A stretch of 64,000 nt of DNA from positions 558,001 through 622,000 of the forward strand of contig NZ_JAFBCN010000001.1 of the NCBI RefSeq assembly GCF_016907755.1, given 5' to 3'. The translations under genes and the position numbers were made by a program. Numbering within the stretch: position 1 is the first letter of the stretch; the number at the start of each line of letters is the position of its first letter. This DNA comes from Cellulosimicrobium cellulans. Its GTDB lineage: Bacteria > Actinomycetota > Actinomycetes > Actinomycetales > Cellulomonadaceae. Positions 8,080 to 15,500 of the stretch are shown here, one piece after another. Under the pieces are notes generated by a model. It did no database searches. It saw only the letters and a list, made by a program, of their open reading frames with translations, and was not told where the DNA came from.

Positions 8080-9236
8080 TGCAGCGACGGCATGTCCTTG
8101 TTCGCCTCGAGGTACGCGTCCAGCTCCTCGGCCTCGATCGGCGACTGCGGCAGGACCCACTCCGAGGGCACCTGCTCGCCGGCCCAGATCATCTGCGCCG
8201 CGAGGATCGGGGTGCGCCACTGGAAGTTCGAGTACACCGGGGCGATCGCGGTGAGGTCGGAGTCCTTCCAGGTGCGCAGGAAGCTCATCTCGTCCTCGCC
8301 GACCATGACGGGGTAGGGCTTGCCGGCGTCCTCGAACGCCTCGACCGCCGCGACGGCACCGTCGCCCGCGTCCATCCAGATGCCGTCCACGTCCCCGCGC
8401 TGCAGGTACTGCGTGACGATGTCCTTGATCTTCGCGCCGTCACCACCGGTGAACTCCGTGCCCACGACCTCGAGCTCGGACTCCGAGAAGATCTTGTCGG
8501 CCGCGGCCCAGCGGTTCTCCAGCACGTCCACGCCTGGTGCCACGCGGAGACCGAGGACGGTGGACCCGGGCTCGAGGTTCTCGACGAGGAAGTCCGCGCC
8601 CGCCGCACCGTAGGCGTAGCCCCCGATCGGGTGGATGAAGGTGACCATGCAGTCGGTGTTCACGCCGCGGTCGAACACGATGACGGGCGTGCCCGACTCG
8701 CACGCGGCCTCGACCGCGGGCGTCAGGGTCGCCGTCGTGGACGGGGAGATGACGATCGCGTCGCAGTCGCCGGCGTTGACGAAGGCCTGGATGTCGGAGA
8801 TCTGCTTGTTGTCGTCGTCCGCCGCGTCCGAGACGCGGAACTCGCCGATGACGCCCTCGGACTTCAGCACGTCGACCTGCTGCTGCATCGTGATCCAGCC
8901 CGTCACGCGCCACGGGTTGGACACCGACGCGTTCGAGAAGCACAGCGTGTTGCCGCCCTCCGCGTTCGCGTACTCGGCCGTGTCCACGTACTCGGGCTCG
9001 ATCGCCTGCAGCCACGGCTGGTCCGCCGGGCCCTCGGGCACGACCTCGCGCTGGGCGAGCTGACGGTCGTAGTCCGCCTGGACGAACCACTCGGAGCCGG
9101 CACCGCCGGTGTCCGTGCTCTCCGACGGCGCCGGGTCGGTCTCGGATCCGGCCGTCGGCGAGTCGGTGGTGCACGCGGCGAGGAGGAGGAGCGCGCTGAA
9201 CGCTGCTCCGGTGGTGAGGAGTCGGGGGTTCTTCAT
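8019..9236 (-). CDS. Sugar ABC transporter substrate-binding lipoprotein
   Basis: A 405-residue periplasmic-binding-protein type 1 (RbsB/Peripla_BP_4) lipoprotein. The signal peptide ends in LAAC (Cys22), followed by a Ser/Thr/Asp-rich linker to about residue 50. Core strands include NTLCFSNASVSNPWR, AFVNAGDCDAIVISPS, TPVIVFDRGVNTDC and VDGIWMDAGDGAVAAVEAF, the ribose/galactose-binding pattern. Three or more cysteines in the mature part may form disulfides. ATG follows TAGGAGA. No permease or ATPase gene is adjacent, so its transporter must be elsewhere. Convergent with phnM (3' overlap) and downstream of the TetR gene. Confidence 0.82.
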   Translation of the reverse strand: MKNPRLLTTGAAFSALLLLAACTTDSPTAGSETDPAPSESTDTGGAGSEWFVQADYDRQLAQREVVPEGPADQPWLQAIEPEYVDTAEYANAEGGNTLCFSNASVSNPWRVTGWITMQQQVDVLKSEGVIGEFRVSDAADDDNKQISDIQAFVNAGDCDAIVISPSTTATLTPAVEAACESGTPVIVFDRGVNTDCMVTFIHPIGGYAYGAAGADFLVENLEPGSTVLGLRVAPGVDVLENRWAAADKIFSESELEVVGTEFTGGDGAKIKDIVTQYLQRGDVDGIWMDAGDGAVAAVEAFEDAGKPYPVMVGEDEMSFLRTWKDSDLTAIAPVYSNFQWRTPILAAQMIWAGEQVPSEWVLPQSPIEAEELDAYLEANKDMPSLHYAKFGGEDLPGFPEAWTDR

Positions 9237-9429
9237 GAGGTGGTTCTCCTAGGTGAGACGTCGTCGTCCCGCCGGAGGCGGGTGGGGCGCGCGGCCGGAG
9301 GACCGCGCGACGAGGAGACCCGCGGCCCGATCGGTCCGGGCGGGGTCAGCGGTGCGTCCGCGGGAGCGGAGCGGCAGGGTGTGCGCGGGGGCGCGGGTGG
9401 GGCGAGAGGAGGTGCTGCGGGGCGCGGGG

Positions 9430-10023
9430 TCAGCGACCGAGGAGCGACATGAGCTGCCGACGGATGCGCGTCTCGCTCTCGCTCGTGCCGGACAGCGGGC
9501 GGAACAGCGCGGTCTGCTTGATGCCCTCCATGGCGGAGAACATCAGCTCGACGGCCCCGTCGACGTCGTCGAGGTCGATCTCACCGGCACCGACGGCGCG
9601 GTGCACCAGACCGAGGAAGTACCGCTCGGCCTCGTCGAGGAACCCTGCCCAGCTCGCGCGGACGTCGGTGTCGTAGAGGGCCTGCGCGACGATCTCCGTG
9701 GTGAACACCCGGTTCTCGTCGTCCAGGAGGCAGTCCCGGACCGAATAGGCGACGGCGGCCTCGACGGCCGCGAGCCTGCTCGGCGCACCCTCCGTGGCAC
9801 TCGCCATGTTGTCGCGCCACCGCCGGTAGTAGACGGCGCACGCGGCGAGGACGACCTCCTTCTTGGAGGAGTAGTGCCAGTAGAGGCTGCCCTTGGTGAC
9901 ACCCGCCTCCGCAGCGATCGCGTCCATGTTCACGCCGACGATCCCGCGCGTCGAGAACAGGCGGAACGCCGCGAGGGCGAGCTCGTCGCTCCGTGCGGCC
10001 GTAGCGGTGGTCGTCTCGGTCAC
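9430..10023 (-). CDS. TetR-family transcriptional regulator
   Basis: A 197-residue regulator. The N-terminal TetR helix-turn-helix spans about residues 14-58 (AFRLFSTRGIVGVNMDAIAA, then GVTKGSLYWHYSSKKEVV). The C-terminal helical domain with ALFRPLSGTSESETRIR would bind an unknown ligand. It sits between the sugar-binding lipoprotein and the isomerase-like gene, all in the same direction but with gaps over 80 bases. An inverted repeat CCGTAC-N6-GTACGG lies 23 bases upstream of its start. A second TetR-like palindrome lies upstream of the isomerase gene. The targets may be these sugar-related genes. Confidence 0.85.
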   Translation of the reverse strand: MTETTTATAARSDELALAAFRLFSTRGIVGVNMDAIAAEAGVTKGSLYWHYSSKKEVVLAACAVYYRRWRDNMASATEGAPSRLAAVEAAVAYSVRDCLLDDENRVFTTEIVAQALYDTDVRASWAGFLDEAERYFLGLVHRAVGAGEIDLDDVDGAVELMFSAMEGIKQTALFRPLSGTSESETRIRRQLMSLLGR

Positions 10024-10045
10024 GACCCCAGGCTACCGCGCCGGC

Positions 10046-10063
10046 CCGTACTCCGCGGTACGG
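10046..10063. promoter_or_regulatory. Inverted repeat upstream of the TetR gene
   Basis: CCGTAC at 10046-10051 and GTACGG at 10058-10063 are perfect 6-bp arms around TCCGCG, 23 bases upstream of the TetR start. Position and symmetry fit an autoregulatory operator; the arms differ from the palindrome at 11108-11121. Confidence 0.4.
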
Positions 10064-10106
10064 AGCAGTGCGTGGCGCGGAGGGCGAGCCGGCGCCCGGA
10101 GCGGCC

Positions 10107-11009
10107 TCACGCGGCGCGGGGCAGCAGCGGCGTGCGCTCGGTGAACCCCGCGGCGGCCACCTCCTTCCGCAGCCACGCCAGCGAGTCGGCGAGCATGGGG
10201 CCGCCCTGCCCCTCGCACTCGATGCTCAGCACGCCGTCGAACGCACGGTCGCTCAGCAACCGCAGGATCGCGCTGATGTTCTCGGCGTTGACGCCGTCGC
10301 CCGCGGCGACGTGGCTCAGGGCGATCCCGGTGGCCCCTCCGCGGACCGACTCGGCCAGCGAGGGCGACACGTCCTTGACGTGGACGTGGTCGATCTTGTC
10401 GAGGAAGCGCGTGGCGAACTCGACCGGGTCGTTGCCCGCGATGAACGTGTTGCCGGTGTCGAGGTTCAGGCGGAGCCACGGCGTGTCCCCGCAGTAGTCG
10501 AGCATCTCCTCGAGCCAGTCGGGGCGGGTCGTGAAGTAGCCGTGCACCTCGATGTTCACCACCACCTCGTGCGCCTCCGCGACCCGCACGATCTCCTGGT
10601 AGCTGCGCTTCATGAGGTCCAGCGCCTCGCGGTCCTCCAGTCCCTCCGGCTTGTGCAGGCCGTCGGTCGTCGCCACGCGGGGCGACCCGGCGAGGGCGGC
10701 CCAGGCGATGGCCTTCTGCACGTAGGGGACGCCGACGCTCATGCCGTCGCGTCCGGAGAGCGGGTAGGCCGCGTCGATCTGCGAGAACTGGACGCCGTAC
10801 GTCTCCATCTTCCGCCGCAGGAGCGCGGGGTCCTCGAGCAGGGAGACGTGCGGGAAGTACCCGAGGCCGTGGATCCAGCACGCCCCCTCGATCACTCCCG
10901 GCTCGATGTAGTGCACGTCGTTCTCCTGCGCCCAGGCGAGGGCCTCCTCGAAGGACTTGTGCGTGGAGTTGAAGGCATCGGTGTGAAAGCCGATCCCGAT
11001 CTCTGCCAT
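10107..11009 (-). CDS. Sugar phosphate isomerase/epimerase-like TIM barrel protein
   Basis: A 300-residue AP-endonuclease-2 type TIM barrel (xylose isomerase-like). Characteristic strands are EIGIGFHTDAFN, VHYIEPGVIEGA, HEVVVNIEVHGYF, PWLRLNLDTGNTF, IDHVHVKDVSP and FDGVLSIECEGQG. The Glu/Asp/His/Glu residues in NIEVHG, LDTGN, HVHVKD and SIECEG are the expected metal ligands. It probably interconverts a keto sugar or inositol-type compound; the substrate is not predictable. ATG at 11007-11009 is chosen for the GGGAG site 7 bases upstream; a longer frame to 11048 lacks one. Divergent from the secreted ThuA protein across 234 bases. Confidence 0.82.
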   Translation of the reverse strand: MAEIGIGFHTDAFNSTHKSFEEALAWAQENDVHYIEPGVIEGACWIHGLGYFPHVSLLEDPALLRRKMETYGVQFSQIDAAYPLSGRDGMSVGVPYVQKAIAWAALAGSPRVATTDGLHKPEGLEDREALDLMKRSYQEIVRVAEAHEVVVNIEVHGYFTTRPDWLEEMLDYCGDTPWLRLNLDTGNTFIAGNDPVEFATRFLDKIDHVHVKDVSPSLAESVRGGATGIALSHVAAGDGVNAENISAILRLLSDRAFDGVLSIECEGQGGPMLADSLAWLRKEVAAAGFTERTPLLPRAA

Positions 11010-11107
11010 GGAAGAACTCCCTTGTTCCAGCGCCCCGGGCCGTACCAACGGGTCGGGGGCGTGATTCCGCGTGTGTGTTGTCGTGCCAGCCTTCTGACGA
11101 GATCACC

Positions 11108-11121
11108 ATACTGACCAGTAT
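11108..11121. promoter_or_regulatory. TetR-like palindrome in the isomerase/ThuA promoter region
   Basis: ATACTG at 11108-11113 and CAGTAT at 11116-11121 are perfect 6-bp arms around AC, in the divergent region between the isomerase-like gene and the ThuA-domain gene. The AT-rich core stands out in this GC-rich DNA. The ACTGACCAGT core resembles TetR-family operators; the nearby TetR protein is the obvious candidate. Confidence 0.42.
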
Positions 11122-11243
11122 TGCGATGTGTCGTCGCCGACAGTAGCATCCTCGGCAGGTTCTGACGACAGGCAGACGAAAGTTGCCACCTGATCGACGG
11201 GCCCCCTGACTCACACGCAACGGTGCGACACGAAGGAGCAGGC

Positions 11244-14200
11244 ATGAGGATGCGAAGAAGAGGCGTGGCGGCCGTCGCCGGTCTCGCCATCACCACGGGG
11301 CTGGTCGCGGGGGCGGGGCTCACCGCCCAGGCCCACCCCGGCCACGAGCACGCGGAGGGGCCCGAGTTCCGGGCGCTGATCTTCTCCGAGACCGCGGGGT
11401 TCGTCCACGACTCGGTGCCCGAGGCGCGAGCGATGTGGGACGAGCTCGCCGCGGCGCACGGCTTCGAGGCGGTCCAGGCGACGGACTCCTCGGCGTTCAC
11501 CGACGAGGGTCTGGCCGACTTCGACGTCGTCGTGCTCGCCAACGCGTCGGGCGACGTCTGGAACACGGCGGAGGAGGGCGCGTTCGAGCGCTACGTCCGG
11601 GGCGGCGGAGGCGTCGTCGCGATGCACAACCCGCTCGACATGGAGCAGGGCAACGCGTTCTACCGCAACCTCATCGGTACGGAGTTCACCGCGCACTCCG
11701 CCGCGGGCACGCCGGGCGAGCTCACGGTCGTGGACCACGAGCACCCCTCGACGGCCGAGCTCCCGGACCGCCTGCAGCGGGACGAGGAGTGGTACGGGTT
11801 CACCAGGTCGGTACGCGGCGACAAGCACGTCCTCGCCCAGCTCGACCCGACCTCGGTCCCGGCCTCGACGCCCGGCCGGATGACGGACCACCCGGTCACG
11901 TGGTGCTCCGCCTACGAGGGCGGTCGCACGTGGATCACGTCGATCGGGCACGCGAAGTCCGCGTACGCGGAGCCCGCGGTGCGCGCCCACGCGCTGGGCG
12001 GTGCGCGCTACGCGGCCGGTGTGGCGGAGGGCGACTGCAGCGCGACCGACTGGAGCAACTACGACAAGGTCGCGCTCGACACGAACACGTCGGCCCCGTG
12101 GGGCATCGCGATCGCCGACGACGGCCGGGTGTTCTTCACGGAGCTCGTGCGCGGGCAGGTGCGCGTCTACGACCCCGAGCAGCGCTCGACCGTGACGGCA
12201 GCGACCCTCCCGGTCTACGGCGGGGGCGAGAACGGACTCCTCGGCCTGGCGCTCGACCCCGAGTTCGCCACGAACCAGTGGGTCTACGTCTACTACTCGC
12301 CGGCTGACACCCCGGCACCGGACGGCTTCAACCGGCTCTCCCGGTTCACCATGGACGGCAACTCGATGGACCTCTCGACCGAGAAGGTCATGCTCGAGGT
12401 CCCCGCGACCCGCGCGGCCGACCCGAACGACATCGGCCACACCGGTGGGACGCTGCGCTTCGACGCCGAGGGCAACCTCTGGCTCTCCGTCGGCGACGAC
12501 GTCAACCCGTTCCAGTCGTCGGGGTACACCCCGATCGACGAGCGACCCGGTCGCCAGCACTTCGACGCGCAGGGCACGTCGGCCAACACCAACGACCTGC
12601 GCGGCAAGCTCCTGCGCATCACCCCGGAGCCCGACGGCACGTACTCCGTCCCCGAGGGCAACATGTTCCCGGAGGCGGAGGACGGCGCCGACAAGACCCG
12701 ACCCGAGATCTACGCGATGGGCTTCCGCAACCCGTTCCGCTTCAGCGTCGAGCCCGACGGCACGGTCTTCCTCGCCGACTACGGCCCGGACGCGGGCAGC
12801 CCGAACCCGAACCGCGGGCCGGCGGGCTACGTCGAGTGGCAGGTCATCGACGCGCCGGGCAACTACGGCTGGCCCTACTGCCACGCGAACGACCTCGCGT
12901 ACAACGACTTCGACTTCGCAACGAGCACGTCGGGGCCGACGTTCGACTGCGCGAACCCGGTGAACGACTCGCCCAACAACACGGGACTGACCGAGCTGCC
13001 CGCGTCGGTCTCGCCCGACGTGTACTACTCCTACGGCGCGTCGCCGGAGTTCCCTCAGCTCGGCTCTGGTGGCGGCGCCCCGATGGCGGGCCCCGCGTAC
13101 CACTACGACCCGGACCTCGAGTCGGACCGCAAGTGGCCCGAGTACTTCGACGGCACGCCGCTCTTCTTCGAGTGGGCGCGCAACTTCGTCGCGGAGCTCC
13201 CCCTCGACGCGGACGGTGAGCTGCTGGCGATCAACCCGATCCTCACCAACAACACCTACCTCGCGCCGCTCGACCTCCAGTTCGGTCCCGACGGTGCGCT
13301 CTACCTGCTCGAGTGGGGCGGGGGCTTCGGGCGCGACAACCCGAACTCGGGGCTCTACCGCATCGACTACTCCGACACGGGCAAGGCGCCGACGGCGGTC
13401 GCGACGGCGGACGTCACGTCCGGCACGGCCCCGCTCGAGGTCGCGTTCTCGAGCGACGGCAGCGTCGACGGGGACGGGGACGAGATCTCCTTCGTGTGGG
13501 AGTTCGGCGACGGCGAGACCTCGACGGAGCCGAACCCGACCCACACGTACACGGCGAACGGCAACTACGAGGCGCGCCTGACCGTGACCGAGGACACCGA
13601 GCACGCGAAGACGGGCACGGCGACCGTGTCCGTGGTGGTCGGCAACACCGCGCCGACGGTCGAGATCACCTCGCCGCCGAACGGGGCGTTCTTCGGGTGG
13701 AACGACGTCATCCCGTGGTCGGTCGAGGTCTCCGACCCCGAGGACGGCGCGATCGACTGCGCCGACCTGTCGGTGCAGCCGGCGCTCGGGCACGACGACC
13801 ACGCCCACCCGACCTCGCCCGTGCACGCGTGCGAGGGCGAGGCGACCACCCTGCTCGACGAGGGGCACGCCGAGGCCGACGCGTTCTGGGTGATCGACGC
13901 CCGCTACACGGACAAGGGCGGGGTCGACGGCGCCCAGCCGATCACCTCGAGCGACACCCACGTCTACCGCGCCAAGCGGTTCCAGGCGCACTACTACGAC
14001 GCCCAGGACGGCGTCGCCGTGGAGAACAACGCCGCCGCGGAGAACGGTCAGTACGTGGGGGCGATCCAGGACGGCGACTGGGTGCGCTACGACGACATGA
14101 ACTTCCAGGGCATCGACGCGGTGCGCTACCGCGTGTCGGCCGGCCCGGAGGGCGGCGGCACGATCGAGATGCGGATCGGCGCGCCGGACGGCGAGCTCGT

Positions 14201-15146
14201 GTCGCAGACCAAGGTCGACAGCACGGGCGGGTGGTTCACGTTCGCCGAGACCGCCCCGGCACCGGTCACGGCTCCCGCGGGCACGCATGACGTCTACCTG
14301 GTGTTCCGCTCCGACGCCGGGGTGAACTGGTCGATGACGCTCGACGTGTTCGAGGCCGTCGGCGCGGGCGTCGGCGTCCCGCCGGAGGGTGCGCCCCGGG
14401 TGGACCTGACGACGCGCGGCGACTGGATCGGTTCCTACGGCGACGCCGGATGGTCGATCCCGGGGGTCGACGAGAACCTTCCTGAGGGGGTGACGGTCGC
14501 CCCGGTCTCCGGGACCACGGCGTACACGTGGCAGCAGACCGCGACGAGCGGTGGGGCGCTGCAGCTTCCCCCGGACGGGGCCGCGCGTCGGGCGTCGACC
14601 TGGTTCGGGTCCAGCGCCGCGGTCGACGTCGGCCTGCCGGAGGGTCAGGTCTACGACCTCTCGGTCTACGTCTACAGCCATGACGGGTCACGCACCCAGG
14701 CGGTGCGCGTCCAGGACCCGGCCGGTGCGGTCCTCTACCCGGCGTACACCGTCTCCGACGCGGGGCAGGGCGCCTGGCTGACGTACCGCGTCGAGGGACC
14801 GGTCCGCGTCGTGGCGGACCGGGTGAGCGGACCCAACGCCGTGCTCGGGGGCGTCTTCCTCGACGCGGTCGAGGACGTCGAGCCGGCGGTCGAGGTCACG
14901 GTGCAGCCCCGTTGCCTCGCCGGCAAGGTGTACGTCGCCGTCCGGGCCGAGAACGTCTCGGACGACGTGCTCGACGTCGAGCTCGCGACGGACTTCGGGA
15001 CGCGCGCCGTCGCGGGGGTGGAGCCGGGCGCGAGCGCCTACCAGTCGTTCGCCGCCCGCACGGCCGACCTCGTCGCCGGTGAGGCGACCGTCTCGGCGGC
15101 GGGCCGGGCCGTCGCGGTGGACTACCCGGCCCACACCTGCGGGTAG
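11244..15146 (+). CDS. Secreted ThuA / glucose-sorbosone dehydrogenase / PKD / CBM6 protein
   Basis: A 1300-residue multidomain secreted protein. The signal peptide (about 1-30, Arg-rich n-region, AQA cleavage site) is followed by a ThuA domain (about 40-255; FRALIFSETAGFVHDS). Next comes a PQQ-type glucose/sorbosone dehydrogenase propeller (about 270-710; PWGIAIADDGRVFFTELVRG, GENGLLGLALDP, EIYAMGFRNPFR). A PKD domain (about 715-800; FVWEFGDGETSTEPNPTHTY), a bridging region, a CBM6-like module (about 913-1040) and an unnamed beta domain (about 1050-1210; DWIGSYGDAGWSI) follow. The last 85 residues form a Cys-bounded module shared with the next gene. ATG at 11244 is chosen for GAAGGAG just upstream. 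It probably oxidises or binds sugars at polysaccharide surfaces. Confidence 0.85.
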   Translation: MRMRRRGVAAVAGLAITTGLVAGAGLTAQAHPGHEHAEGPEFRALIFSETAGFVHDSVPEARAMWDELAAAHGFEAVQATDSSAFTDEGLADFDVVVLANASGDVWNTAEEGAFERYVRGGGGVVAMHNPLDMEQGNAFYRNLIGTEFTAHSAAGTPGELTVVDHEHPSTAELPDRLQRDEEWYGFTRSVRGDKHVLAQLDPTSVPASTPGRMTDHPVTWCSAYEGGRTWITSIGHAKSAYAEPAVRAHALGGARYAAGVAEGDCSATDWSNYDKVALDTNTSAPWGIAIADDGRVFFTELVRGQVRVYDPEQRSTVTAATLPVYGGGENGLLGLALDPEFATNQWVYVYYSPADTPAPDGFNRLSRFTMDGNSMDLSTEKVMLEVPATRAADPNDIGHTGGTLRFDAEGNLWLSVGDDVNPFQSSGYTPIDERPGRQHFDAQGTSANTNDLRGKLLRITPEPDGTYSVPEGNMFPEAEDGADKTRPEIYAMGFRNPFRFSVEPDGTVFLADYGPDAGSPNPNRGPAGYVEWQVIDAPGNYGWPYCHANDLAYNDFDFATSTSGPTFDCANPVNDSPNNTGLTELPASVSPDVYYSYGASPEFPQLGSGGGAPMAGPAYHYDPDLESDRKWPEYFDGTPLFFEWARNFVAELPLDADGELLAINPILTNNTYLAPLDLQFGPDGALYLLEWGGGFGRDNPNSGLYRIDYSDTGKAPTAVATADVTSGTAPLEVAFSSDGSVDGDGDEISFVWEFGDGETSTEPNPTHTYTANGNYEARLTVTEDTEHAKTGTATVSVVVGNTAPTVEITSPPNGAFFGWNDVIPWSVEVSDPEDGAIDCADLSVQPALGHDDHAHPTSPVHACEGEATTLLDEGHAEADAFWVIDARYTDKGGVDGAQPITSSDTHVYRAKRFQAHYYDAQDGVAVENNAAAENGQYVGAIQDGDWVRYDDMNFQGIDAVRYRVSAGPEGGGTIEMRIGAPDGELVSQTKVDSTGGWFTFAETAPAPVTAPAGTHDVYLVFRSDAGVNWSMTLDVFEAVGAGVGVPPEGAPRVDLTTRGDWIGSYGDAGWSIPGVDENLPEGVTVAPVSGTTAYTWQQTATSGGALQLPPDGAARRASTWFGSSAAVDVGLPEGQVYDLSVYVYSHDGSRTQAVRVQDPAGAVLYPAYTVSDAGQGAWLTYRVEGPVRVVADRVSGPNAVLGGVFLDAVEDVEPAVEVTVQPRCLAGKVYVAVRAENVSDDVLDVELATDFGTRAVAGVEPGASAYQSFAARTADLVAGEATVSAAGRAVAVDYPAHTCG
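14884..15143 (+). other. C-terminal Cys-bounded module, copy 1 (coding)
   Basis: The last 85 or so residues of the ThuA protein start at PRCLAGKVYVAVRAEN and finish at the terminal cysteine of HTCG. Copy 2 (15213-15500, minus) shares PRCLAGKVYVAVRA, the LAT-FGTR step, PGASAYQSFA and the final TC. Two cysteines at the module ends suggest a disulfide-closed beta sandwich. No family name is known to me. Confidence 0.7.
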
Positions 15147-15148
15147 CG

Positions 15149-15198
15149 CCGCGCGTGGGGCGGGAGCGGGTGTCCGGCACCGCTCCCGCCCCGCGCGG
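15149..15198. terminator. Bidirectional hairpin terminator
   Basis: Starting 2 bases after the ThuA-gene stop, CCGCGCG-T-GGGGCGGGAGCGG pairs with CCGCTCCCGCCCC-GCGCGG across a 9-base loop, with one or two bulged bases. It separates two convergent genes and would stop both transcripts. Confidence 0.7.
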
Positions 15199-15212
15199 CG
15201 GGGACCCGCCGG

Positions 15213-15500
15213 TCAGCAGGTGGTCGCCGCGTAGTCGGCGACCACATCCCTGCTCTCCGTGTCACCGGCACCGTCCCGGGCTGCCGTGACGGTGCCGGAG
15301 ACGACGGCCTCGCCGGCCGGGACCGCCGTCGTGCGGCTCGCGAACGACTGGTACGCGCTCGCGCCCGGCGCGACGTCCTCGACGCGTCGGGTGCCGAACG
15401 GGGTGGCCAGCGTGACGTCCACCGGGACGTCGCCCGCGTTCACCGCCCGTACGGCGACGTAGACCTTGCCCGCGAGGCAGCGCGGCGCCGCCTGGACGGC
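15213..15500 (-). other. C-terminal Cys-bounded module, copy 2 (coding)
   Basis: The last 95 or so residues of the phosphodiesterase, from PRCLAGKVYVAVRAVNAGD to the terminal ATTC. It aligns with the tail of the adjacent ThuA protein, with about ten extra residues (a charged ARDGAGDTESRD loop) before the last strand. The two copies sit tail to tail across the shared terminator. Confidence 0.7.

Noticed and set aside
5949-9452. A long plus-strand open frame spanning phnD, phnM and the sugar-binding protein
   Set aside because: Runs antisense or out of frame through three well-supported genes; composition is Arg/Gly/Ala-rich with no motif.
11211-14681. A long minus-strand frame opposite the ThuA protein
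   Set aside because: Antisense shadow; low-complexity Arg/Val/Asp protein with no start signal.
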